Shown one piece after another: positions 10,804 to 22,400 of a DNA stretch of 64,000 bases (position 1 is the stretch's first letter; every line of letters starts with the position of its first letter). The DNA is taken from the NCBI GenBank assembly GCA_033060915.1, contig CM065386.1:6430001-6494000 (forward strand), written 5' to 3'. Position numbers and translations under genes: made by a program. The notes under the pieces are model-generated. The model was not told where the DNA came from, did not search any database, and worked only from the letters and a program-made list of their open reading frames with translations. Source of the DNA: Euryodendron excelsum (taxonomy: Eukaryota > Streptophyta > Magnoliopsida > Ericales > Pentaphylacaceae).

Positions 10804-10896
10804 CTATTTCTTGGCTTCCTTCTCCTTTGGTTTGCCCTTCTTGGCCTTCACGAAGCAGAAACAGGAGCAACCGGGGCACTGGAACAAGAACTTCAT
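10804..10896 (-). CDS. Candidate 30-residue Cys-rich/Lys-rich micro-protein
   Basis: ATG at 10896 to TAG at 10804 gives 30 residues. The first half has four Cys among aromatic and hydrophobic residues (FQCPGCSCFCF). The second half is almost all Lys with Gly, Pro, Ala and Glu (KAKKGKPKEKEAKK). The ORF is markedly more GC-rich than its AT-rich surroundings, which suggests selection. The shape suggests a Cys patch that could be lipidated or bind metal, followed by a basic tail; this is inference. I have a vague memory of similar tiny proteins in other plants but cannot name a family. It lies about 1 kb beyond the 3' end of the dehydrogenase gene, on the same strand. It could be chance; expression or conservation would decide. 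Confidence 0.42.
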   Translation of the reverse strand: MKFLFQCPGCSCFCFVKAKKGKPKEKEAKK

Positions 10897-11919
10897 CGTC
10901 CTCACCTCACCCGATCCTAAAATGGTTCAGATAACCACACCCTGATCCCAAAATGGTTGAGCTTCAATTGTTATTTTTGTCTTCTCTCCAAGCAAATTTC
11001 TTTTTTTAATAATTAATTTAGTTGATCTCCTCTGGATTCCATTTCAATCACTTTGACTTTAGAAGATGCTTTTGCGTATAAAGACAGCTCTCTAGGACAG
11101 GGATAGGTGGTGGTGGGGGTGGGCATGCACATGAACAACGATGAAACCAATTACTCCCGTGGGTCATGATTGGCTACTTCCAATCTAAAAACAGGGGCTG
11201 CTTTTGATTTCTGTCTTACGTGAGCGATTTGTAAGTTGGCAAGCAGTTAAGGGCCAAGATTTTGCATTGCCATGGTGTGAGTAACATGTGAGTAGTACTC
11301 CTAAATGCTACGCATGGAGGAGAACAGGTTGGTTCGGTTCCCTGATTTTTCAATTCTCTCTAACTAGTACAATAGAATTCTTGAATAGATCAAATCAAGT
11401 AATAATACTCTGTTTTCTAGTCTTTCATTTAATTTTGTTTCATCGATTAGCTAGGCTGTTTAATCAAAGTATCAGAAAGAAATTATTGCAGATACAGATT
11501 GACAGCATTTCTGGATGGGGTTTGACCTCTCAGCTCACGCTGGTAGAGATTCTTCTTGAAGTTGGCATTCATGTTATCTTTCAAATTGTCAAGTGACTTT
11601 CATGTTTGTGCTCATCAGCGTACTTAGAAAGTCTAAACATTTCCAGAATGAAGCAGGGATTCTAGAAAAGCTGCTAGGGATAAACAAAACGAAGTGAAAA
11701 TGCATTGAAATGCCCCAAACAATCAGAATTGCATTCACCAGAATACATTGTTATAAAGTTGTTCTATTGGGTATTCATTTTCTTTGATAGTGGAGTATGC
11801 CTTTGTGGGCTCTTCCTTCTCCTTGTTGCTACAACTATATCCTCTCCTATTGAGGAATCGTAAAGGCCTCCTCCAATGCATAATTTTATCCCACCATCAA
11901 GCTAAAGTTGCTGACAGTT
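10897..11919. other. Intergenic between micro-ORF and dehydrogenase 3' end
   Basis: No gene supported. It probably holds the 3' UTR of the dehydrogenase (11700-11919) and, if the micro-ORF is real, its upstream region, including a G-rich stretch GGTGGTGGGGGTGGGC near 11107-11122. Confidence 0.4.
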
Positions 11920-13721
11920 TCAAAGTCGAGCTGAAGGTTTAGTTTCCGCAGCTACCTTTCGATAGTTGTACACACCAATGCCTCGTTTTCTTCCAAGGCG
12001 ACCAGCATCAACATACTGCACAAGAAGAGGGCAGGGAGCATATCTACCGTCCCCAAGGCCAGCATGAAGTATTTTCATTATCGACAAGCACACATCTAAT
12101 CCAATGAAATCTGCAAGTTCTAGAGGACCCATTGGATGCTTTGTTCCCAACTTCATTCCTGTATCGATGTCCTCCTTGGCCGCCACCCCAGTATAGAGTG
12201 CATAAAATGCTTCATTTATCATTGGCATCAGGATTCTATTTATTATGAAGCCAGGATAATCCCGAGAGCTAACAACTGTTTTGCCAAACCTGAAATATCC
12301 AGTGTCACAAGTCAAGTAAATGGCAGGTTTGAGGGAAAGATAGTGCATTCTTATGAACCAACGGTAGCTAAAAATAAAAGGCAAAACATAAAGACGGAAA
12401 GGAAAAGAAAAGCCAGGATAATGCCATTGAGTAGAAAAGAGGTTATTCAAATCCAAATCTACGAAGGAAATTAATTTAGAATCATATCATAATGTATTGC
12501 AGTCAAAACCTCTCTGCTAAGGCTTTTGTTGTACTATACGTCTCGTTTGATGTATCTGCACCTCTAATAATCTCAAGCAGTTTCATTATAGGAGGAGGAT
12601 TCATAAAATGCATGCCAATCACCTGCAAATGATAAAAGATCCTTTTACATTTAAGTGGAAGGTCTGGAAGAATCTGATTCAAGTTGAAGTCATTAAAAAA
12701 TTTATGCAATTAAAAGTTACAAACATGTAAAGCAAAGATGTCAAAGCTGAGTAGAATGCAACATAGATTACAACAGTCAAGAACAAGAGAAGAACTCAAA
12801 AGATTTCATTAAAAGCAATGTGTGATAGTCTCATCAATGAGTACAAGCAGAGGCAGGCAATAACAGGAAATGTAGCAGAAATCATAAATTTAACCAAATA
12901 ACCAAATCTAGTTTTGTCCCGAAAAAAGACAAAATCGAACGAGAAGTAAAAGATGAAGTTTGCGGAAGAAATCAATTTTCAAACATTTTCAGTATGCAGC
13001 TAAATATTAATGTTCAGACAATGAATACATATTAATGTTGTTAGGAGTTTCTGGAGAGAACCTGCTGCGGCCTGTTTGTTGCAGATGCTAAACGAGAAAT
13101 GGAGATAGAACTTGTATTAGATGCCAAGATGGCCGAATCTTTTGTTATCTTATCAAGTTCAGAAAATAACTTTCTCTTCACCTCCTCGGATTCCACAATG
13201 GCCTCAATGACAACATCAGCAGGATGAAGATCTTCCAAGTTTGAGGTACACTTTAGGCGTATAAGAGCATCACTGCCTGCAGCCTGTTAAAGTGGAGAAT
13301 GCAATCAAACAGCTGAAAATTGATGAATCAAACAACTCAGTAATGAACAAAGGATTTGAGTAGTCCAGACAGAATCCTGGCAGCTGAGCTCTATCTGGGA
13401 ATTAGCGAATGAATTTGAGAGCTTTATACATAGAACTTGAACCTGTTTCCCTGAATTTATCATGGTACAGAGATCTATTCCAACTCGTAAACAAAAACAA
13501 GCAACGTAATATATATACATACATGGATATAACTAATGTTACAAAACAAATTTCAAGATGACTCTGGTAATTCTAAACGAGATTCAATCACCAAACAAAT
13601 TAAATTTTGTCCACGGACAAAACTGTTCAATAGTTAGAATATCATAGAGTTAGCGGCAACGAAGCAAAAAGAGAGTAAATTGAAGTCTTTCTTTCTTTTT
13701 CCTATTAGCCAAACAGAACGC

Positions 13722-13779
<58 letters not shown>

Positions 13780-13987
13780 GTAGGGCCGTGGGGGACTTGA
13801 CCTGAGAGAGGTGTCCTTTGGAAACGAGGGTTTGGATGAAACCCGAGATATATTTCTGGGCTCTGGTGAGAGCGTTCGGGTCCGTGTCGTGAAGCCAAAC
13901 GTCGATTCCATTTGCGGCAGCGAGTAGGGCTATTCCGGATCCCATTTGGCCGCCACCCACCACTCCGATGACCTTGATCTCCGCCAT
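11920..13987 (-). CDS. 3-hydroxybutyryl-CoA / 3-hydroxyacyl-CoA dehydrogenase-like protein
   Basis: Four exons: 13802-13987, 13062-13283, 12510-12622, 11920-12289; all junctions are GT..AG and the phases join, giving 296 residues. It is an NAD(P)-dependent oxidoreductase acting on 3-hydroxyacyl-CoA. The N-terminal Rossmann loop is [13 protein letters not shown] (residues ~8-20). The central ASNTSS Ser and the HFMNP His (~141), with the following ELI-type Glu and the Asn of PGFIINR, form the family's catalytic region. The C-terminal helical domain holds [18 protein letters not shown]. The last residues are SARL; ARL is a variant of the peroxisomal PTS1 signal, so the protein is probably peroxisomal. 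The start at 13987 was chosen because [13 protein letters not shown] matches the family; an upstream in-frame ATG is less likely. From memory it corresponds to Arabidopsis AT3G15290 (about 294 aa). Intron 1 carries a long (GA)n next to the donor. Confidence 0.92.
13724..13776 (+). repeat. (GA)n microsatellite
   Basis: About 26 uninterrupted GA units in intron 1 of the dehydrogenase gene, some 25 bp from the exon 1 donor. On the transcript it reads as (CT)n, a pyrimidine tract on the wrong side of the intron. It is likely to vary in length. Confidence 0.95.
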
Positions 13988-16361
13988 CTCTGTCGGCCGC
14001 AACCACCGGCGTTCTTGCCAAACCACCACCAGTCTTGATGGTTTTGACTATTTGTGCTTATCCACTGGCACTGCCAAGTCCCAAAAAAGTCTAAAACTGG
14101 ATAAGCGACAAAAATAACTAACATGTGACAAGCCCAAATTGGTTAGCAGTTGAACCTCAAGCCCATAAACTTTCTCATTGTAGCCCAAAGTGGCAGTTAC
14201 TTGACGGGTTGATTGACCCAATCCCATTTACCAGGTACAAGAATTAGTTGGGATGACAAAAGGTGGAGTTTGGACGGGCTTAAATGAGTTTGAGTTTAGA
14301 TGGTTCCACCTAAATTTGTTTAATTAGCAAGTAGATTGAATATGAACTAGTCAGAATAATTTAAACCCACATTGGACCTGTTTATTAGTTTAGTTGAAGT
14401 ACAAACTTTGGCAAAACTAACGTGGACCTTGAGCTTGAGATCTGACCTAGTGGTGAGAATTCCTCTATCTTGCTTGCCGGCCGCACAGCGATCTCAAGGT
14501 TCAATCAACTAATACGCTTTGACACGGTTCATTATTATGCTTACACAATTGCCTTGAAATCAAAGTAAGAAGAAGGGATGAATGGGAGGAATGGGTTGTG
14601 AAGCTTTCATTTAGTTAGACTGGTCTTCATCGCGATTTCAGGGACACGCTCCAAACTCTCAAAGTTACCTTCAAGCCACCAAATTAAGACAGCTCAACCC
14701 ATAGCAACCCTCTTAAAAAATGTGGACTTTAGGGTCTAATTTGGTCCTAGTTTAGCTTTTTAACTTTACAATCTCTAATTGATGAAATATTACGATAATA
14801 AACATGCTGAGCGTGGACTTCTTTTTTGGTCGAAAGTTGGGAAAAGACAAAAGTCAACAATCTACAAGGTAGAAAAAGCCCATCAAGTGGTTATCATTGA
14901 TGTGTTCATTATAGGCAAATCTCATCAATCTATGAAAAATTCGATTTGGATTTTGTAAAGCTTACCAAGGAAGTTTAATCATGAACGGTTTGAGATTAAA
15001 AAGAAAGAACAAAAGAACACAAAAGCTAAACACAAAGAGAGAGGCCCTAGTGAGTGACTTTGCCAAAATAGTATGATGGGTATCAATGTATACCAAGCTC
15101 ACCATGCCTTCTTAGCAAGCGAAAAAATGGAGTAACCGTTTTTAACCCGCTCCGTCAACCCACCGGACTGCCCTTTAGTGGGTCACCCGGATGTTCAAGT
15201 TTTGTTCATTATTAGTATTCACCTCTGAGTTTACTTGCCTTTAATTGGAGAACTTGATCATTATATATCTCATTTCAATCTACTTCGGCTCAACTCTAGT
15301 ATTCTTTTTCCCTCCCCCACTATGAACATAAGAGAAAATGGTATACAAACAGGATTTTTATACAGAAATATCATTTGGAGTTATGCGACAGTGGCATTTT
15401 AAAAATTATGAACTTCAATTATCAGGTTTGAAATGAAAAGATCATAAAAAATTAAAAAAAAATGGCCGATTATTTTGAATAAAAAATATGTAGAAAAATT
15501 CTTCCTATATAACAATAGTTGTATAAGAACTGCCGGATATGATGTTTGATTTGCCATCGGGTGCTACTACTACTGCAATGAAAATTGTAATTGAGTTTTT
15601 TTAGTTTAGTAGAAATAAATTAACTGATTTTAATGCCAAAGCACTAGGTAGAGTAATGGCGTTTTACATTTTCATTTTATTTCTTTTTTTTTTTGTTGTA
15701 ATTTCTGTGTATATATATTACCCTACCTAGCAAATTTCAAGACTGTCTTCCCTAGCTCTCCCTCAAGAAAACTTGGAAAATCTCCACCTTTTATTTTGCA
15801 ACTTCTTTCATCCAATCCTAAAATTGAATTACACCAGAATTCTTGCACCCTCTACTTATTTTTGAAGAAGCAAGGATTTTGATAAAATAATAAAAGAATA
15901 ATAATGGAGTGTATATGTTGTGTTGAGTAACAATTTAGGCAACTTCTTGTTGTCTATACTAAGCAACAAGCCAATATTGGTTTGCAATTCAATTTAATGA
16001 TTGTCTAAATTTTATTGTCTTGTGATGCCAAAAGTGTACAAATATTCTTCTACCATGTTTTGGATGTTCAAATGACTGAATCAAGTAGATGCAAACTTGT
16101 TGCCAATGTGCTGGCCAAGAAGGTGTTGACTCGTTTGAAGCCTTTTGTAATGAGCAATGCGATACAAATATATATATATATATATACAGATATTGAATAC
16201 AGATTGACGTACGAGATGATTACCCACAATTATGAAGCCAACTCTCCTTCAAAATAAGTAAATCATATGCCTCTTTAAGATTTCACCCAAAAATAAAAAA
16301 TAAAAAGAAAAAGAGACAGCGAAAGCAAAATTACAAGTTAGCAAATGATTTAGGAAAATAC
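13988..16361. other. Intergenic, AT-rich with decayed repeats
   Basis: No gene supported. A possible tRNA-derived SINE remnant lies at about 14425-14540: an A-box-like GACCTAGTGGTGAG is followed some 45 bp later by a B-box-like AAGGTTCAATC. The remainder is low-complexity AT-rich DNA with (TA)n at 16170-16187. Confidence 0.4.
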
Positions 16362-16490
16362 TAATTACAGTTGCGACTGACCATTAGTTGTCAACTGATG
16401 ATTGCCATCTCAGCTGGGGCTCACTAGCTATGTGTGGGTTCTAACTAAAGTGGCAGCCATCAACTAGTGACTGATGGTCAGTTGTAATTA
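16362..16490. repeat. Hairpin (inverted repeat), ~130 bp, MITE-like
   Basis: The left arm 16362-16412 (starting TAATTACAGTTGCGACTGACC) is complementary to the right arm ending GGTCAGTTGTAATTA at 16490. The arms are about 40-45 bp with mismatches, and the loop is about 40 bp. It looks like a small foldback MITE or a small-RNA hairpin. No clear target-site duplication was found. Confidence 0.7.
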
Positions 16491-19436
16491 CGGTTAACTA
16501 TCCTCAATGATCTATCTAGCAATATGCTTAAACACCGAAGTTATTAGAGATAGAAGGTTGCAAATTTTTGTGCATAAAATTCAACAAATGATGTGACATT
16601 ATGAAATTATGAATTAAAATGGTAAGTGTTTTAATTTAAAACGCAAACATTACAAATAACTATTTTTTTACAAAAATTATGATTTTTTGCTTTGATGACA
16701 TATCCAAACCTCTCTTCAAAGTTCAAACTTACTTTTAGAGAGCAAACTCTTTTGCAGGCTGGCAAATACTAGCAGTCTACCAAACTTAAATAAGACACCA
16801 ATTATCCAAACAAGCAGTTCCTCAAAGTGACTAATACTAGCATTAGTATAACGATTTCTCTTAAAAAAAAAAAAAATACTTTTATGTAACGCAAAAGACA
16901 CGAACCCAAATAGCGTTAGCATTACACACTTTTACTCCATGCTTTTTCTCAAACCAAATTTAAAACAAGGAGGTGGGATTGCTGGGGAGAGAGAGATTGT
17001 TCCTGCAATTTGGCCAGGCAACAAATAAAGACAAACACAAGTATTCCACAATATCTAAAGTAGTTGCCAATTTCATGCATATTGGGACATGGGAATTGGG
17101 AGTTCCTATGAGGGCCATTAATTGATTAATTTATTGTAGTTATGAGATTGTGGAGGTGGTGGTGGACAGGTAATATTAATTGAGAATTGTTAGGGGTACA
17201 TTTGGATAGAGAAAATATTGGGTGTAACCGTACTATTATATTATTACGTTAATATAGTACAATAAATCAATAAATTACAGTCACATAAATAGATAAATCT
17301 TATTTATCAAAAATGTCAAGTTAAATTTTAAATTTTATCACCTAAAACAAAATAATTAAAATTTTAAACACTTATATAACTGTATATTATTAATTTATTA
17401 TATCATATCAACATGCTAACTTGGTGCCATCGTTACACCCAATATTTTCTCGAACATTTGGTAAAATAAGATGCGAGAAGCAATGAATGAGGAGGGACTG
17501 GTAGTATTGGGTTTGGTGGGTTCACGTGTAAAGTATCTTGACCCGACAACCCATGAGGAAACGGGCCTCCTCCTTTACTTGAGAAATAAATCACCACCCA
17601 TTACAGCCCGTGACGTCCGCCTACCGCACCGCTGAAAGCGACCGGCTATATCCGGTCTTCGAATCCCAACTCCCCCCAACTCCTTTTGACCTCTGGACTC
17701 CACCCCGCCTCGAGAAGACAAGTCACACGCGCCAACACGGCACTTGAAGACACTTCTACCCATTCTACGTAAATTACACAAATCCCCTAACTCCGCTTTA
17801 AAATTACTCGAGTTATTCGAATTTAGTTCATGATAGATTTGATAAAAGTTCACCAATATATATATATAAACAAATTAATATTAAATATATTTTGATACTT
17901 ATAAATTTTTAAATTTAATTTGATAAATTTATATATATTAAAAAAATTAAATTATTTAAACTCGATTGAATTAAAATTCATTTGAGTTTTACTTAAAAAT
18001 TAAACAACTTAAATTTAAATATATTTTAAAATTTATTAAAATTATCAAATTAAACTTAAATTACTCGCTGTTGAGTTTGACTCCGTTCATTTACCGTCCT
18101 TTGAGCTCTAACCTAGTGTTTAGATGAAATTTGCTGCGGAAGCGTGCTTTCCACGTGCAAAAGATACACGTGGGAGCAACCCTCCGACTGTCCTCGTTAG
18201 ACCGCACCAATAAAATGTCAAAACGCCCATCAAATCCCCACCACACCCCACTCCCACTTTGACATTATTTTCTAGAGAGAGAAAGAGAGACAAAGAAAGA
18301 GACAAATGTGGATATTGACAATGGAGTCAGACGTGATCTGTGAAAACTGTGAAGAAGCAAATGAAAATTTGTCCAACAAAGTCAGCTCCTTGAAATTAAT
18401 TTCCCTTTGTCTGTGTTCCATAAAAATAATCATAGATTTCCTAGAGAGAGAAGCGCTCCTTTTGGTATTTTCCACACTCTTCCTTTGATTTGAAATCTAC
18501 TTTCCTCCTGCTCCTCCTCCTCCTCCTCCTCCTCTTCCTCTTCCTTCTTTCCCTCTCGAATATTTCTTTAACAAGATTCTGTAGTAGGTATTTGTGTTTG
18601 AAAAATGGAGGAGAGAGTGAGAGACGTCCGGGTTTGAAATTGGAGACCCATTTGTAGAAAAAGTGTCACACAGGTGGTGTTGGGTTCACAGGGGACTCTT
18701 ACTTCACTCGCAAGTGATGGGAGTTGAAATACAATCTTTATTTCGACTGTTCATTGTGGTGGGGCTTTTTGGTTTAAGAGTCTAAAAACACCACCAAGAA
18801 GCTTCTTTCTCCACTTATGCTCATCGATTCTACTAGTGTGTTTGAGTTTGCGGATATCTGATCTGTGGATTTGACATCATTTTGCTGTTTCAGAGGTGTT
18901 TTGGGATGTGGGTTCGAAATTTCTTCATTTGGGGTTCCTTCTTGCTTTCTAAAAGGGGGCAGTGCTCTGTTTGAAACAGCAGTGCGAATTAATAGGGTCT
19001 TGGGGTACTTGATCTCTGTTGTCTGGGGTTGTGAGTTCATGTGGGGACTCTGGATCTCAGTGAGTTTTTCCTGGCGTTGATTGCTTCACTTACAAGTTGT
19101 TGATACTTGATAGTTGGGGTTCCTTTTGGGGGTTCTTGAAGTGTTTTGGGATGTGGGTCTGAAGTTTCTTCTTTCTTTCTTCATATATATTAGGGAGTGT
19201 TTGTTTTCTGATTAAACTAGGTCCTTCATTAATGGTCTAGGGATTTGATTTCAAGTGGGTGTCGGGGAGCTCAATTGGTCTCAGTGGTAGTAATTGTTGC
19301 TTCTCTTGCAAGTGGTAGTAATTGTGGGTGTGCATAAGTTTCTTCATTTGGGTTCCTTATCATGTCAAAATTGAACTAAAGTGTTGGGTGGTGTTGGCTT
19401 TGGTTTGAGTTTTGTGCATCTCCTTTGATTTCAGCA
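16491..19436. other. Intergenic and presumed promoter/leader of the PSKR2-type gene
   Basis: 16.5-18.2 kb is AT-rich with no gene. From about 18.3 kb the sequence is pyrimidine-rich (a CTCCTC tract at 18505-18545), like a plant 5' leader. A strong acceptor, CTCCTTTGATTTCAG at 19420-19434, ends two bases before the receptor ATG. This suggests a leader intron; a donor AGGTATTTG near 18587 is one candidate. Inference only. Confidence 0.4.
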
Positions 19437-22400
19437 ATGGTGGGGCTAGGGTTTATTCCAATGTCTTTCCTCAAATGGGTGTTCTTGGCTTGTTTTATCT
19501 GCTCAGGCTTGGGTGTTGGAACCCCAACCCAAACCTGTGATCCCAATGACCTGTTAGCACTGAAGGAATTTGCAGGCAACCTCACAAATGGGTCCATTAT
19601 CTCAGCATGGTCCAATGAATCAAATTGCTGCAAATGGGATGGTGTCGAATGTGGCCATGGTGTTAATGGGTCAGCTGCAAGCAGAGTTACCATGTTGAAT
19701 CTGTCTGGCAAAGGCTTGAGAGGGGCGATTTCACGCTCTTTGGGCAGTCTGGATCAGCTGAAACTGCTTGATCTTTCGTTCAATCATCTGGAAGGTGGAT
19801 TGCCGGCAGAGCTTTCGAACTTGAAGAATCTGGAAGTTCTTGATTTGAGCCATAACATGTTGACAGGACCCCTGTCAGGGTCGCTTGTCGGATTGAATTC
19901 CATCCGATCATTGAATATATCAATCAATTCATTCAGTGGAGACTTGTTTGATCTTGGAGGATTTCCATGTGTTGCTGTACTCAACGTGAGCTTCAATTCA
20001 TTCACAGGGCGATTGGGTTCTCAAATCTGCAGTTCCTCCAAGAACATTCAGATTCTTGATTTATCCATGAATCATTTGACAGGCGGGCTTGATGGCTTAG
20101 CCAATTGCAGCACATCTCTGCAACAATTACATGTGGATGACAATTCACTATCAGGCCAGCTTCCGGACTCATTGTATTCAATCTCATCTTTGGAGCAGCT
20201 TTCAATCTCTGCCAACAATTTTTTTGGGCAGCTAAACCCGAAACTAAGTAAGCTTTCCAGCCTCAAAACTTTGGTTATATATGGGAACCAATTTTCGGGT
20301 CCCCTTCCAAATATATTTGGGAACCTAACACATTTAGAACAGTTAATTGCACATACGAACTTGTTTTCTGGGTCATTGCCTTCTACCCTGGCACTCTGCT
20401 CAAAGCTAAGGGTGCTTGATCTTCGAAACAATTCTCTATCAGGCCCTGTCAATCTTGATTTCACTGGATTGCCTTATCTCTGCACACTTGACCTTGCCAC
20501 AAATCATTTCTCTGGTCCTCTACCAGATTCATTATCTAGTTGTCAGGAATTGAAAATATTGAGTCTCGCCAAAAACAAATTTACTGGCCAGATTCCTGAA
20601 AACTACGCAAAACTTACATCCCTTTGGTCTCTATCATTGTCGAACAACAGTATTGTGAACTTATCCGGGGCGTTATCAGTACTACAGCAGTGTAGAAATC
20701 TCACCTCTCTCATCCTTACAAGAAACTTCCATGGAGAAGAAATCCCAGAAAATGTGATTGGGTTTGAGAGCTTAATCATTTTTGCTCTTGCGAATTGTGC
20801 TCTTAATGGTCGAATCCCAATGTGGCTACTAAATTGCCCGAAATTACAAGTCCTCGATATTTCATGGAATCATTTGAATGGTAGCATTCCTTATTGGATT
20901 GGTCAGATGGAGAGTTTGTTTTACCTGGACTTCTCAAATAACTCCCTCACAGGAGAAATTCCAAAAAGTTTGACACAAGTAAAGTGCCTCATTTCTGCTA
21001 GCAGTTCATCCAATCTTACCACGTCCACGGGCATTCCACTGTTTGTTAAGCGAAACCAGAGTGCTAATGGTCTGCAGTACAACCAGGCGTCAAGTTTCCC
21101 TCCGGCAATATACCTGAGCAATAACAGAATAAACGGGACAATTTGGCCGGAAATTGGGCAATTGAAACAGCTCCATGTCCTAGATTTGAGCAGGAACAAC
21201 ATAAGTGGGACCATCCCTACCTCCATATCGGACATGAGTAACCTGGAAGTTTTGGATTTATCGTCCAATAATCTTTATGGATCAATCCCTGCATCATTTA
21301 ATAAGCTCACATTCCTGTCCAAGTTTAGTGTGGCAAATAATCATTTGAATGGAGCAATTCCAACGGGGGGTCAGTTCTTAAGCTTTCCCAACTCAAGTTT
21401 TGAGGGTAATCCTGGACTTTGTGGGACAATAGACTCCCCTTGTGCTGTTGTTGACAATATGGGGCTTCGACCTGCTATCCCATCAGGTTCAAAGTGTAAG
21501 TTTGGCCGAAGCAGCATCCTTGGGATCACAATCAGTATAGGAGTTGGCATTGCTTTGCTCCTGGCCATTGTTCTGCTCAAAATGTTGAGGAGGGATCTTA
21601 GAGATTCGGTTGAAGATTTGGATGAAGAAATTGGGAGGCCACACAGGTTATCTGAAGCACTTGGTTCTTCAAAGTTGGTGCTTTTTCAGAATTCAGATTG
21701 CAAGGATCTTACAGTAGCAGAGTTGTTAAAATCTACAAGCAATTTTAACCAGGCAAACATAATTGGATGTGGAGGATTTGGTCTGGTTTACAAAGCCAAC
21801 CTTCCCAATGGTGTGAAAGCTGCAGTGAAGAGGCTTTCTGGGGATTGTGGGCAGATGGAACGCGAATTCCAAGCTGAAGTGGAAGCTCTCTCAAGAGCTC
21901 AGCACAGGAACCTTGTTTCTCTACAGGGCTATTGTCAGCATGGAAATGACCGGTTATTAATTTACTCATACATGGAGAATGGAAGCCTGGATTATTGGCT
22001 ACACGAGAGGATTGATGGGGGCTCACTTCTTCGGTGGGATACGAGACTCAAGATAGCACAAGGAGCTGGTCATGGGTTAGCTTATTTGCATAAGGAGCCA
22101 AATATAATCCACAGAGACATAAAAACTAGCAACATTCTATTGGACGAAAAATTCGAGGCTCATTTAGCTGATTTTGGTCTCTCAAGGCTACTTCGTCCCT
22201 ACGATACCCATGTAACGACAGATTTGGTCGGGACATTAGGGTATATTCCTCCTGAGTATAGTCAGACATTGACAGCTACTTTCAAGGGTGATGTTTATAG
22301 CTTTGGTGTTGTTCTTCTTGAGCTTCTTACCGGTAGGAGGCCCGTGGAAGTTTGCAAGGGGAAGAATTGCAGGGACTTGGTATCATGGGTGTTTCAGATG

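Noticed and set aside
19425..19436. Upstream start of the PSKR2 frame at 19425
   Set aside because: The codon is TTG, not ATG, and it lies in a likely intron acceptor; ATG 19437 fits better.
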